A stretch of DNA of 61,815 nucleotides from Anaeramoeba ignava (lineage: Eukaryota > Metamonada > Anaeramoebidae). The notes beneath the pieces are model-generated. The model did no database searches. It was not told where the DNA came from and saw nothing but the letters and a program-made list of their open reading frames with translations. Made by a program: the position numbers and the translations under genes. How positions within the stretch are numbered: position 1 is the stretch's first letter; each line of letters begins with the position of its first letter. This document shows positions 22,427-35,039 of the stretch, piece after piece. The stretch is from positions 1-61,815 of the forward strand of contig JAPDFW010000031.1 of the NCBI GenBank assembly GCA_028826165.1. Direction: 5' to 3'.

Positions 22427-25352
22427 TTAATTTTTTTGATTTGTTTTGATAAATTTCTCAAAAAATTTCTTTAATTCTGTTAATAATTCAATGGCTTGTT
22501 TACTCTTTTCTTCTTTTGCTAATTGTAATGCTGTTTTTTTCTTATCAGTTAAACATTCCATATATTTTAATTTATTTAAAGCTACTTCTTCACTAATATT
22601 TGAACTCAAAATATCATAAAAAATTAAAAATTGGATTGAATCAATTTCATTGTTTGCAGCTGCATAATGAAGAGCTGTCCAATCTGATGGTCCTTTAATA
22701 GAATCAAGTGGAGAATTTGTTTGTGAATAATATTGTAATGAAGAAAGATGTCCAACAGATGATGCAATACAAACTGATGGATGTTTTGACCATCTTGAGA
22801 AATTTGCATATTTGATTTCATCATTTTTTTTCAAAAATGAATAAAGTCGTGCATCAAAAAATTTCTTTAAACGTTTTGAAAGTTCTTTTTCATCAATTTC
22901 TTGTTTTGTGAAAATTTCATCAATTTTTTTAAAACTTTCTTTATCCATTCTATATCTTCCAATTCCTAAACCTTCTCGTTCTTCTTCTTTCTCTTTCTCT
23001 TCTTCTTTCTCTTTCTCTTTCTCTTTTTTTTTTGTTTTTTCTTCTAATTGTTGTCGAGTTGTCTCAAATACTTTGTTTGTAACATATCCAATTCCAAATC
23101 TTCTTGGATTTGGTGTTCCAGAAAATTCATAATTAGCATATCGGTATTCTTCAACAATATCGCAAAACTTATTCAATAAATTATCCTCTTGATTATCCAA
23201 ATCTTCAATCATTTCAACTCCATAATTCCATATTCTTCTTATATTCTCAGGCGAAACATCATCAAGCATAACCGCATCAATTTCAGGATCAAAAGGAGTA
23301 AATCTGAAATATCGATCACCAATCATATCCCTACAAATCCTATTTGTCAGATTAGCAGTAACTTGATTCTCTTTACAAAGGAAATTTTTGCTTTGTGTTA
23401 AGAATCCAATAACTCCAAGATTAGCTCTCCAATTATAAACAGGAGTTAAATTATCCGTTCCTGTATTTAGTGATAGTAAATAAGTATCATCCAGTGAATA
23501 ATTACTGATATCTCTGCATGTTACCAATGCGGCTGCTGCTGGATTATTGATAATAAATCCTCCATCAACAAAAGTGATTCTTTTTCCATCATTTTTCTCC
23601 AAAGTAAGAGGCGGAAGAATTGGAGCTGCAGCTGAAGTTGCACCTGCGACATGTGCCATTTTAAAACTGGAATCATCAATCAAAGTTAATGAATAATCTT
23701 CGTTTAATCGAAATAATCCACTTTTATATGGATCTGAAATTGGATAATTTGCAAATACACATGGTCCATAATTTTCTGCTGATGTTGTTACCATAATCCC
23801 TCTGTTCTTAATTGTATCTGTGATTGTGCATCCTCCAAATATTTTATCTAATTCTCCATCAATTCCTTTTCTTGTATAAGCTGAATATAATAGAAAATCA
23901 GGTCCATTCATAATTGGATCTAAAATTGTTCTTGAATTTGATGACCATCTTTCAAATAGTTTGTATCTTTGCTCTCCAATATAGATATCTAATATTTCTT
24001 TTAGTGAAAGACTAATAGGTCCTCTTGTTAATGCAAGTGATATTATCCCACCTGTTGATGTTCCAGCATAAAAATCAAAAATATCTTGAATTCTCAAATG
24101 GGTTCTTCTTTCAATTTCTGTTAAAAGAATACAAGGAACAATTCCTTTAGTTCCTCCTCCATCTATAGAAAGTATAAATTTTTTTGAAGGATCCTTTGTT
24201 TGTTTTGTTTTTGGATTGATTTCTGGTTCTTCAATAAATTTGAATTTCTTTTCTTCTTCCTTTTCTTCTTCTTTCTTTTCTTCTTCTTTCTTTTCTGGAA
24301 TTATATATTTCAATACATCTTGAATCATTCCTGCTCTTTCATCTTTTGGATCTAAAAATAATAATGAATTTAATAAATTCACAATTGACTCTTCATAATT
24401 TCCCAAATCAAATTGAATCAATGATTTCCAAATCCAACTATTTGCTTTCATTTCATTTTTTTCTTCTTCTTTTTGTTTGACTTTTTCTTCGTTTTCAATT
24501 TCTTCTTTAACATTCTTAAGTGTTTCTTCAATTATTTTTTTAGTAAATACATCAATATCCTCATCTTTAAATAAATTATCTAATATCCTATAAGATTGTT
24601 GATATCTTTTGTCACCAAGTAATTGTTTAGCTTCAAGTAATAACAAATTTGGGTTTTTCATCATAAACGGTTGAGGATTTCCAGTAAGTGAATTTACTAT
24701 TGGAGGAATTAATCGATCTAATGTTTGGCTTTCAAGAATCTTTTTTTTCTCTTTTTTATCTTTTCCCAATATATCAAGAACAATTAAATCAACCAATCTT
24801 TCATTATCTTTTGATTCTAATATTTCTTTTTCTTGTTTTTCACAATCTTTTCCAAAAAGATCTTCAAGATCTTTAAGTGTAATTTTAGCTTCTAATTTAT
24901 CATCTTCATTTTCTTCTTTTTTTTCAATAATTTTAGGTTTCACAATATTGAAAAAATGATTCTGAGTAAATTCACTAACATTTTTGAAATTTTGTAAAAC
25001 ATTTTTATTGGCTAAATCTTTTTCTAAAAATGTTTTGGATTCTTCTTTTTGTTTTAATTTAACAATAAAATTTTTTGATTGTTTTGTAAATTTCAATTTT
25101 AATTTGTTTAATTCTTTGTTTTGCCATTCTCCAACTATTTTTCCTTTCATTATTTTTAATTGTAAAATTTTGATTTTGATTTTGATTTTGATTTTCATTT
25201 GTTTGATTTTCTTTTTGATTTTCTTTTTGTTTATCAAAAATTTTTTGCATTAATGATTTAAATTGAAGATCTTCTTTAAGTTTTTCAGTTAATTTCAAAA
25301 AAGAATTGTTCTTAATTTCTTCTTTGTTATTATTATTATTTTCTTGTTTCAT
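22427..25352 (-). CDS. Patatin-like phospholipase with C-terminal ankyrin repeats (probable +1 break near N-terminus)
   Basis: The main frame (22427 up to 25237) encodes a patatin lipase. Counting from 25237, DGGGTKG (oxyanion hole) lies at about 358, GTSTGG with the nucleophile Ser at about 392, and the catalytic Asp in DGG at about 558. A helical region at 250-310 (ANSWIWKSLIQFDLGNYEES) resembles a TPR-like segment. A Lys/Glu-rich linker at 755-785 and ankyrin-like repeats at 820-936 (DWTALHYAAANNEIDSIQFL) follow. Patatins hydrolyse acyl esters of phospholipids or galactolipids; the Ser-Asp dyad looks intact. The ATG at 25352 starts an 'MKQENNNNNKEE' frame of protein-like character that must shift +1 between about 25200 and 25150 to join the main frame. 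Otherwise translation would begin at MKGKIVGEW (25150). No GT lies between them for an intron. Confidence 0.85.
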
Positions 25353-25426
25353 TTCCTTGTTTTTCTTTTTAATAAAATAGTATTAAATTTTTATTAAAAT
25401 TTAAAAGTAAAAAAATGAAACAAATT

Positions 25427-25465
25427 TTTTTTTCATTTTTTTTTGCTTTTTTTTTTCATAATAAA
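25427..25465 (+). promoter_or_regulatory. T-rich CAT element before the lectin-fold gene
   Basis: Runs of T with CATTTTT and a final TTTTTCATAATAAA precede the ATG at 25466. An earlier in-frame ATG at 25415 would make this element coding, so I prefer 25466. The 60-base space to the divergent patatin start suggests a shared promoter. Confidence 0.4.
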
Positions 25466-26237
25466 ATGATTCAGTTTTATTCTCTTTATTTTATTTTATT
25501 TTTTTTACTTTTTCTTTTATTAATAAAATCTTCACCAATTAATGAAGATGATTGGGAAATTGAATATACAGGATATGGTTCAAGTAAAATAATAATTTTT
25601 AATTTTAAATTTTAATTTTAATTTTTTAATTTTAATTTTAATTTTTTAAAAAGTTACTTTTGATCAAGGAAAAGTAACTTTAATTCCTCAAGCTTCAATA
25701 TCATCAGGAGAAACACATGCAGGATTAGTATTATCAAAACAAACATGGGCAGAATTTAAAGTAACTGTTATAGCTAAAACAAATTCTCAATTAAGAACAC
25801 CAACTCCAAATTCATGGGAAGTTTTTTGGTTATTTTTTAATTATAAAAGAATTGGAAATGAAAAAGAAACAAATTATTTCATTTTAAAAACAAATGGAAT
25901 TGAATTAGGAACTGCTTCAGAAACTGTTGCTCAAAATTTTTTGGAAACTGATTCAACTCCAACTATTAATTTAGGTCAAAATTATCAATATACTGTTGAA
26001 ATGAAAAATGGTTTATTAAATATTTGGATTGATTCTAATTTAGTTATTCAAGATTATGATTTTATTCAATCTAATCCTGATAAAAATCTTTATACTTTTA
26101 AAGGAATGATTGGTTTATATACAGAAGATGCTTCAGTTACAATTTCTGATTTTAATATTGAAAGTTATGATACTTCTTCTTCTTTTATTTTTACTTTTTC
26201 TTTTTCATTTTTATTTTTATTATTTTTATTATTTTAA
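25466..26237 (+). CDS. Secreted concanavalin-like (lectin/glucanase-fold) protein with probable GPI anchor
   Basis: Two exons, 25466-25583 and 25654-26237, with a 70-base intron (GTAAAA donor, TTTAAAAAG acceptor), give 233 residues. Residues 1-22 are a strong signal peptide (MIQFYSLYFILFFLLFLLLI), cleaved probably before SPINEDDW. The middle is a beta-rich domain with WAEFKVTVIAKTN, YQYTVEMKNGLLNIWIDSN and GMIGLYTEDASVTISDFNIE, the pattern of DUF1080/LamG-type jelly-roll domains that bind or cleave polysaccharide. No catalytic residues can be assigned. The C-terminus (SSSFIFTF... ending in about 20 hydrophobic residues with no cytoplasmic tail) looks like a GPI-anchor signal. Surface glycan binding, perhaps of prey bacteria, is inference. 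Confidence 0.75.
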
Positions 26238-26377
26238 AAAATTAAAAACAAATTATTTTCTTTCTTTTTTTTATTTCAATTTCATTATTAAAAGTAAAAT
26301 TAAAATAAAAAGTAATTAAAAAAAAAATATAAATTGATTTTGGAAATTTTTTTTAAATTAAAATTTCAATTTCAATT

Positions 26378-26689
26378 TTAAACTCCATAACCATAAACTG
26401 TTTTTCTTTGTCTTCTTAATGCATAAACAATATCAATTGTTGTAACAGTTTTTCTTTTTGAATGTTCTGTATAAGTAACTGCATCTCTAACAACTGATTC
26501 AAGAAATGATTTTAATATTTTTCTTGTATCATCATAAACTTGACTTGAAATTCTTTTAACTCCTGCTCTTCTTGCAAGTCTTCTAATTGCTGGTCTTGAA
26601 ACTCCTTTTGCAATTTCTTTCATTGATTCTTTTCTTTTTTTTCCTCCTTTTCCCATTCCTTTTCCTCTTCCTTTTCCTTTTCCTGACAT
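26378..26689 (-). CDS. H4: Histone H4, divergent tail
   Basis: Intronless, 103 residues, same length as animal and plant H4. The core is recognisable ([48 protein letters not shown]). It forms the H3-H4 tetramer of the nucleosome. The N-terminal tail differs from canonical H4: [20 protein letters not shown], with Lys instead of Arg at position 3, an extra residue in the Gly/Lys run, and Glu where the canonical methylated Lys20 would fall unless one gap is allowed. It lies next to a 150-bp-period satellite. It could be the only H4 type of this lineage or a variant; one gene cannot tell. Confidence 0.95.
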   Translation of the reverse strand: MSGKGKGRGKGMGKGGKKRKESMKEIAKGVSRPAIRRLARRAGVKRISSQVYDDTRKILKSFLESVVRDAVTYTEHSKRKTVTTIDIVYALRRQRKTVYGYGV

Positions 26690-26749
26690 TTTTTAAATTA
26701 AATTAATTAAAAAATAATTAATAAAAAAATATTTTAAAAAAATAAAAAA

Positions 26750-26790
26750 ATGAAAAAATGAAAAATAAAAAAAATATTTTTTCTTTTTAT
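26750..26790 (-). promoter_or_regulatory. T-rich CAT promoter element of histone H4
   Basis: Read on the minus strand: TTTTTCATTTTTTCATTTTT then TTTTTTTAAAA, about 60 bases before the ATG at 26689. Confidence 0.45.
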
Positions 26791-26924
26791 AATTTTTTTT
26801 AATCAAATATTATCCAATAATTTTTTATTTTTTATTTTTTAAAATTCAAAATTTATTGGATAATATTGTTTCGATTTTTTTAAAAGAAAAATATTTTTAT
26901 TTTTATTTTTAATTACTTTAATAA

Positions 26925-29165
26925 ACAATTTTACATAAATCTTTTTTAAAATTAAAATATAAAATAATATTTAAATTAATATATAAATTAAAATTATTTA
27001 AAATAATTAATATAATTTTAATTCCCAAAAAAAAGTGGAATAAAATATATAATAAATAATAAATAATAAATTATAAATAATTTTACATAAATCTTTTTAA
27101 AAATTAAAATCTAAAATAATATTTAAATTAATATATAAATTAAAATTATTTAAAATAATTAATATAATTTTAATTCCCAAAAAAAAGTGGAATAAAATAA
27201 AATAAAATAATAAATAATAAATAATAAATAATAAATAATTTTAAATAAATCTTTTTAAAATTAAAATCTAAAATAATATTTAAATTAATATATAAATTAA
27301 AACTATTTAAAATAATAAATATAATTTTAATTCCAAAAAAAAGTGGAATAAAATAAAAATAAATAATAAATAATAAATAATAAATAATTTTAAATAAATC
27401 TTTTTAAAATTAAAATATAAAATAATATTTAAATTAATATATAAATTAAAATTATTTAAAATAATTAATATAATTTTAATTCCTAAAAAAAAGTGGAATA
27501 AAATAAAATAATAAATAATAAATAATAAACAATTTAAAATAAATCTTTTTAAAATTAAAATCTAAAATAATATTTAAATTAATATATAAATCAAAACTAT
27601 TTAAAATAATAAATATAATTTTAATTCCAAAAAAAAAGTGGAATAAAATAAAATTATAAAAATAAATAATAAATAATAAATAATTTTACATAAATCTTTT
27701 TAAAATTAAAATCTAAAATAATATTTAAATTAATATATAAATTAAAACTATTTAAAATAATTAATATAATTTTAATTCCAAAAAAAAAGTGGAATAAAAT
27801 AAAAATAAAATAATAAATAATAAATAATAAATAATTTTACATAAATCTTTTTAAAATTAAAATCTAAAATAATATTTAAATTAATATATAAATTAAAACT
27901 ATTTAAAATAATTAATATAATTTTAATTCCTAAAAAAAAGTGGAATAAAATAAAATAATAAATAATAAATAATAAATAATTTAAAATAAATCTTTTTAAA
28001 ATTAAAATCTAAAATAATATTTAAATTAATATATAAATTAAAACTATTTAAAATAATTAATATAATTTTAATTCCAAAAAAAAGTGGAATAAAATAAAAT
28101 AATAAATAATAAATAATAAATAATAAATAATTTTACATAAATCTTTTTAAAATTAAAATATAAAATAATATTTAAATTAATATATAAATCAAAATTATTT
28201 AAAATAATAAATATAATTTTAATTCCAAAAAAAAGTGGAATAAAATAAAATAATAAAATAAATAATAAATAATAAACAATTTTAATAAATCTTTTTAAAA
28301 TTAAAATCTAAAATAATATTTAAATTAATATATAAATTAAAACTATTTAAAATAATAAATATAATTTTAATTCCAAAAAAAAAGTGGAATAAAATAAAAT
28401 AATAAATAAATAATAAAATATAAACAATTTTAAATAAATCTGTTTTAAAATTAAAATCTAAAATAATATTTAAATTAATATATAAATCAAAACTATTTAA
28501 AATATTTAATATAATTTTAATTCCAAAAAGTGGAATAAAATAAAAATAAAATAAATAATAAATAATAAATAATAAATAATTTTAAATAAATATTTTTTAA
28601 AATTAAAATCTAAAATAATATTTAAATTAATATATAAATTAAAATTATTTAAAATAATTAATATAATTTTAATTCCAAAAAAAAGTGGAATAAAATAAAA
28701 TAAAAATAAATAATAAAATATAAACAATTTTAAATAAATCTTTTTAAAATTAAAATATAAAAATATTTAAATTAAAATATAAATCAAAATTATTTAAAAT
28801 AATTAATATAATTTTAATTCCAAAAAGTGGAATAAAATAAAATAATAAATAATAAATAATAAATAATAAACAATTTTAATAAATCTTTTTAAAATTAAAA
28901 TCTAAAATAATATTTAAATTAATATATAAATTAAAACTATTTAAAATAATTAATATAATTTTAATTCCAAAAAAAAAGTGGAATAAAATAAAATAATAAA
29001 TAATAAATAATAAATAATAAATAATAAATTATAAATAATTTTAAATAAATCTTTTTTAAAATTAAAATAAAATAAAATAAAATAATAAATAATAAATAAT
29101 AAATATAATTTTAAATAAATCTTTTTTAAAATTTAAAATAAAATGATGTAAAAAAAGTGGAATAA
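26925..29165. repeat. Satellite array B, about 15 units of about 150 bp
   Basis: Each unit contains AATAATATTTAAATTAATAT, then TTTTAATTCCAAAAAAAAGT and GGAATAAAAT plus a variable AATAAATAAT run. The GTGGAAT landmark occurs near 27036, 27187, 27344, 27491, 27637, 27788, 27939, 28084, 28226, 28383, 28529, 28685, 28827, 28977 and 29157. Spacing is mostly 142-157. It fills the whole gap between histone H4 and the end of the centriolin-like gene; no gene is seen in it. Confidence 0.9.
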
Positions 29166-29297
29166 TAATAATAATAAAATAGATTTATTTTTAATTTTTC
29201 TTTTTGTTTTGTTTTAATTTTTCTTTTTGTTTTGTTTTTAAAAAAAAAAAACACATTTATAAAAAAAATTTGTTGTTTTCTTTTCATTTCTTTTAAA

Positions 29298-32200
29298 TCA
29301 TTTCATACTTTTATGTAAAGAAAGTGACAAATTACATTTTTCTGAAGCTTTTCTTAAATCTTTTAAAGCTGAAAACATTAATGAATTTTTATGTGAAATT
29401 TCTTTTGAAAGTTTTCCAAGTTCTTTTTTATGTAATTTGTCTAAAAAATTTTCTAAAAATGGATTTCTTTGATGTTTTAAAGAAGAAATTAATTTTTGAT
29501 TTAAATTTGAATTTAAATTTTGATTTTGATTTAAATTTTGATTTTGATTTGAATTTAAATTTTGATTTTGATTTGAATTTTGATTTAAATTTTGATTTTG
29601 ATTTAAATTTTGATTTTGATTTGAATTTTGATTTTGATTTTGATTTAAATTTTGATTTTTATTTTGATTTGAATTTTGATTTTGATTTTGATTTGAATTT
29701 GTATTTTCTTCTAAATTTAATGATTTATGAAGTATATTAAATTGTTCTGTTCTTTCTTCTTCAATCCTTTTTAATTTATATTCTAATTTCTTGTTAATTC
29801 GAATAAATTCTTTTAATTTTGCAAGAATATATTGAAAATTTGGATCATCCTTCTTAATTTCATTTTCAAAATCAAATTTTTGTTCAATTATATTTTTTAA
29901 GGTTAAATATTCATCTTCTTTTTGTTTCATTTCTTCTTTTAATATATAAATTTCTCTGAGTAATTTTTGAATTCTTTGTCTCATTTCTTCATTTTCATTT
30001 TTAATTGTTTGGTTTTCTTTTTTTAATATTTTATTTTCATTTTCATATTCATTTTGTAAAGAAGGTTTTGTGATAATTTGACTTCTTGATAAATAATTTG
30101 ATTGATTTGCTGTATTATCAAATCTTCCAGAATTAGATTTAAGTTTGAAATTTAGACTATCTGCAAATTGACTATTATTTCTTTTTCTAAAATCAAAATA
30201 ACTTCTTGAACTTCTTTTCAAAAAATGAGGATATTCAATTTCTATTGGTTTTTCAATTCCATATTTGGGAATAACTCTTATTGAACTTCTGAATAAATCA
30301 TCAACATCATCATTATCATCATCAATATAATTATAATTATCTAAATCTTTTGCTTCATTTAATTCTCTTTTAGTTTGGTTTCTCATATTTTCAAGATGTT
30401 TAATTTGTTGATCAATTTCATTTTTCAATAATTTATTAGTTTCTAAAAGTTCAATCATTTTATCAATATCTCTTTCTAATTCTTCTTTCATATTTTGAAT
30501 TGCTTGAACCATTTCTTGATCATTTTCTCCACCAGAATTTAGTTTACGAATTAATATACTTTGAGCTGTTGGTTTTAATAATGATTTTTGTTGATCAAAA
30601 CCAAATTCTTCATTTTCAATTTTTTGTTGTTTAAGTTTTAATAATTTATCTTTGAGATGATCTTCTTGTTGAGAATCTTGTTCAGTTTGTGTATATTTTG
30701 ATTCTTTCTCTTTTAATTTTTCCAAATCTTTGGATAATTTTGAATTTGCATTTTTCAATTCTTCATCTTTTTGTAAAAGTTCTTTTTCAAGCATTTCCTT
30801 TTCTTCAATCATTTGTTGTAAGAAATCTTCATCAATTTCTTCTTGATTAAGCATTTCAAGTTCTTCTCTTTTTCTTTCAATTTCTTTTTCCAATTCTTCA
30901 TTAACTTCTGCTTTTTCAAGTATTTCTTGTTTAATTTTGTTAATTTCTTTTTGCAATTCCAATAATTTCAGTTTTTTACTTTCAATTTTTCCTTTTTTGT
31001 TTTCCATTTCTAATTCTTTGGATTTGATTTGCTCATCTAATTGTTTTAGTTTTTCTTTTTTACTTTTAATTATTTCCAATAAATCTCCAAATTCTTCAAG
31101 TTTTTGTTGTTCTTCATTTTCATTTTCATTTCCATCTTTTGGAACTTTTTCTTTTTGCATTTTTTCTAATTCTTCATTTTTAATTTCCATTTCTTCTTTT
31201 AATCTCCCGTTTTCAATTTTCAATTTTTTAAATTCATCATTTAATTTATCCAATTCTTTTTGTAATTCTCCCTTTTCATTAACAAGTTTTTGTAGATTTT
31301 CTTTTTGTTCTTCTTTTAATTTTTTGTTTTCATTTTGTAATTCTGAGATTGAATTTAAAAATTGCTCTTTTTGTTTCTGAATTTGTAATTTTTCTTCTTC
31401 AGAAGTTAAGGGTTTATTCATACTATTTTCTTGTAAATCACGAATTTGTTCTTCATAATTTTTGATTTTCATTTCAAGTTGGCTAATAATAGATTGATCT
31501 GTTTGTATTTCTTGTTCAACCATAACCTTTTCTTGATTGTTATTATTGTTGTTATTGTTTTTTTGTTGAATCATCATTGCCTTTTCATATTCACTTTGTT
31601 CAAGTTGTGATTGTTGTTGAATAATTGCATCTTTCATTTTATCAAGGAAATCTATTGATGGAATATTTTCAAATTCAGCAAATTCAGGATCAACAACTTT
31701 CAATTCTATTATTGCATTCTTTTTTTTGGAATCCAATTCCATTTTCTCTTGTTTTAAATTATGTATTCGTGTTTCCATTTCTTGATTTTGACGATTTAAT
31801 AAAATTAATTGGTTTCTCATTTCCTCATTTTCTTTTTCTTGTTGAGAACTAAAAAATTCTTCTGTATTTGTTGATTGATCAATCATTACAACTGTTGGTT
31901 TTTCAAGACTTTGTGATCTAAAATGAGCAATTGATTCTTGGAGTATTTCTCCTCCAAACCCTGTTTCAATTAAATCTTCTTGTTGTTCTGTTAATTCGTT
32001 AATTTCTTGTCTTTGTTTTTCAATGATACTATCTTTTTCCCTTAATAAACTTGTTAATTGATTTAATTTCTGTTCAATCATTCTTGATTTTACTGGATTT
32101 TCTGTGATTGTTTCTTTTCCGTCTAATGGCAAACTATCCTCCTTTTCTGTTAATTCTTCATTAAATTCCTCTTTGATTTTCTTGTATTTTTCTTCTTCTT

Positions 32201-34941
32201 GAATAATTTGTGATTGTGTAAATTGTTTTTCTTTTTGGAGTTGTTGAATTTGTTCTTGTGTTTTTTGTCCAAATGTTGTGATTCTATTCAATTCTGTTTC
32301 AAGTGATTCAAGAATTTTTTGAGGTTTTTCTTTTTCGAATTTCTGAAGTTGTTTATTATCGATAACATTAGATAAAATTGGTTTAATAATTTGGAAATCA
32401 TCCTGATTAATTTGAGCAATAGGAGTTTTTATTTTTTTATTTTCTTGTTCAAGTTCTGCATAATATTTATCTAATCTTTCTTTTTTATTATTAATATTTT
32501 GCAGTTCTTCTTCTATTGCTTGCATTTCTTTTTTCAATTTGATTTTTTCAGTAGATAAAAGAGGATTTCCTTTTTCCAAAATTGAATTATTTGATTTCAT
32601 ATCAGAATATAATTTCTTTTTTTCTTCAAGAATTTCCTTAAGCTTATTAGTATTTTTTTCATTTTCCAATCTAGCAAGTTGAATATTTTCCATTTCTTGA
32701 ATTTTGGGTTGTGATTCTGTGTCTTTTATATAATCAGCTGTTTGTTTTTCCATAATATTTTTCATTACAATAACTCCTTTTTCTAATTCTCTTTTTTTAA
32801 ATTCCAATTCATTTTGTTTTGCTTTAAGATGATATATTTCTTGTTCTTTTTCATTTGAAATGTTTTCAAAATGTTTTCTTTGATTATCAAATTTTTCAAT
32901 ATTTTCAATAAATTCAAGAGATTTTTTTGCTCTTGGTTTTTTATAATCCACATTATCTTGTTGTAAAGGAATTTGATTAAAAACAATAGAAGGACCCTAA
33001 TTTATTTTAATTTTAATTTTAATTTTAATTTTAATTTTAATTTTAATTTTAATTTTAATTTTAATTTTAATTTTAATTTTAAATTTAATTTTAATTTTAA
33101 TTTTATTTTAATTTTAATTTAAATTTTAATTTTAATTTTAATTTTAATTTTAATTTGATTTTAATTTTAATTTTAATTTAATTTAAATTTAATTTAATTT
33201 AATTTTGATTTAATTTTAATTTTAATTTAATTTAATTTAAATTAAATTTAATTTTAATTTTAATTTTAAATTTAATTTAATTTAATTTAATTTTGATTTT
33301 AATTTTAATTTAATTTTAATTTTAAATTTAATTTAATTTAATTTAATTTTGATTTTAATTTTAATTTAATTTTAATTTTAATTTTAATTTTAATTTTAAT
33401 TTTAATTTTAATTTAATTTTAATTTTAATTTTAATTTTAATTTTAAATTTAAATTTTAATTTTAATTTTAATTTTAATTTAAATTTTAATTTTAATTTTA
33501 ATTTTTGGATTCATTTTCTTTTTTTAGATTTTCTACATCAGAAGTTTGTTTCCAAGTAAAAGCTCCACCAAATTCATTCCAATCTCCTTGAAATGATTGA
33601 TCAATTTTATAAAATGCTAATTCTTGTTGAACTGAATAAAGAAGTTCACATGTATTTGTTAATTCTTTTGTTTTTTTTACAAGTAATCCTGATTTAGTTC
33701 TTAATTGTTCTTTAACAAGATTATTTTCATGTGATAATTTATTATTTTCAGAAATTATTTTTGATAATTCTTCTTCTTGATCTTCAAATTTTTCTGATAA
33801 TTCATCATATTGTTTTTTGAGTTTAGAATATTTTTGATTTAAATTTTTTAAATCTTCTTCAAGTTTGTTTAATTCTTGTCTTCTAAATCTTTGATTTGCA
33901 TGTTCTCTCATTTCATCAGAAACAGGAATTTCATTATATTTTTTTAAATTAGGTAAATAAAATATGACAAAATCTTGACAATGATCAAGTTCTGAAATTG
34001 GATTATTTTGAATTGATAAAATGGATAAATTTGAAATTTCTTTTAAATGAATGATATCTCTCAACTAAAATCAAATCAAATTAAAATTATTTAAAATATT
34101 TAAAATTATTAAAATATTAAAATATTTTTTAAAATACATTTGTAAGGTTATTATTATTAAGTTTTAATTCTGTTAAATTGGATAATTTTTTAATTGAAGG
34201 TGTTATTCTTGTTATTTTATTTCCTGATAAATTTAAAACTTCAAGATGAATTAAATGATCTATTCCTTGAATTATTGAAATTTCATTATCACTTAAATCA
34301 AGAACCTTTAATTGAATTAAATTCTTTAATCCATAAATCTTTTCAATAGAATTTCCATTTAAATTTAATTCTTTTAAATTTTTTAAACCATCAAGTTTTT
34401 CAATATACTTTTTAAATTATAAAAAAATTTTAATTTTAATTTTAATTTTAATTTTAATTTTAATTTTAATTTTAATTTTAATTTTAAAATTTACATGAAT
34501 TGAACCTTCTTCTTTCTTATTTAAATGTAAATTTAATTCTATTATATCTAATAAATTCTCTTTCTTTGATTTCTTCTTAATTAATTCTTCTGTAATATAA
34601 CAAGGAAAATATTGAACTCCATTTCTTTTTTTTTAAAAAATTAATAAAATTAAAAGAAGAAAAATTTTTTTTTAATTTAAATTTTTTAATTTAAATTTTT
34701 TTTTTTACGGTGTTTTGTTATTTAATGTTGATATTCTTTTTCTTGCACTTTTTTTTCGATTTGATAAAATATCGTTATTATTATTATTATCGTTATTATT
34801 ATTGTTATTTTTATTATTATTATTTTTGATATTTTTGTTTGGATTTTGATTTTTATTATTTTTTTTAATTAATTTATTTGTTTTTCTTTTTGGTTTTATT
34901 TCTCTTTTTGTTAAATCCATTGATTTTGAATTTTGTGACAT
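29298..34941 (-). CDS. CNTRL: Centriolin-like leucine-rich-repeat coiled-coil protein, five exons
   Basis: Exons 34941-34709, 34624-34495, 34407-34138, 34064-33537 and 32996-29298 join in frame to 1619 residues. All introns are GT-AG. Residues 1-78 are basic and Asn-rich. Residues 79-260 hold a motif GVQYFPCYITEELIKKKSKK and SDS22-type leucine-rich repeats (IEKLDGLKNLKELNLNGNSI, LEVLNLSGNKI, LTELKLNNNNL). This order matches the N-terminus of animal centriolin as I remember it. Residues 280-1480 and the last 60 are coiled coil. An Asn-Gln/Asn-Leu repeat lies near 1490-1550. Centriolin sits on the mother centriole and acts in cytokinesis, and its N-terminal region is related to yeast Nud1/Cdc11. 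Human centriolin is longer (about 2325). The frame ends in TGA, proving TGA is a stop here. An LRR coiled-coil protein of another family is the alternative. Confidence 0.75.
32997..33536 (-). other. Intron 4 of the centriolin-like gene, filled with AATTTT repeats
   Basis: GTAGAA donor at 33536, TTAG acceptor at 32997. About 500 of its 540 bases are TTTTAA/AATTTT hexamers. Splicing joins FTWKQTSD to GPSIVFNQIPLQQDN in phase 0; without it the frame stops after ESKN. Confidence 0.75.
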
Positions 34942-34969
34942 GAAAGCGTTATTTTATTTTAAAATAAAA

Positions 34970-35035
34970 AAATTTAAAAAAAAATGAAAAAAAATGAAAA
35001 AAAAAATGAAAAAAAAATTTTTTCAATTTACGAAA
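34970..35035 (-). promoter_or_regulatory. T-rich CAT promoter element of the centriolin-like gene
   Basis: On the minus strand three CATTTTTTTT units follow AAATTTTTTTTTCA and end in TTTTAAATTTTTTTA, 30-95 bases before the ATG at 34941. Confidence 0.45.
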
Positions 35036-35039
35036 TCAA

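Noticed and set aside
21739-22449. Plus-strand frames of Leu-Asn-Ile-Leu repeats (88 and 147 codons)
   Set aside because: Simple-repeat DNA without stops in these frames; they overlap the 3' flank of the patatin gene and have no protein-like part.
26925-29165. CRISPR-like array
   Set aside because: The units are continuous 150-bp repeats without unique spacers, in a eukaryotic genome with introns.
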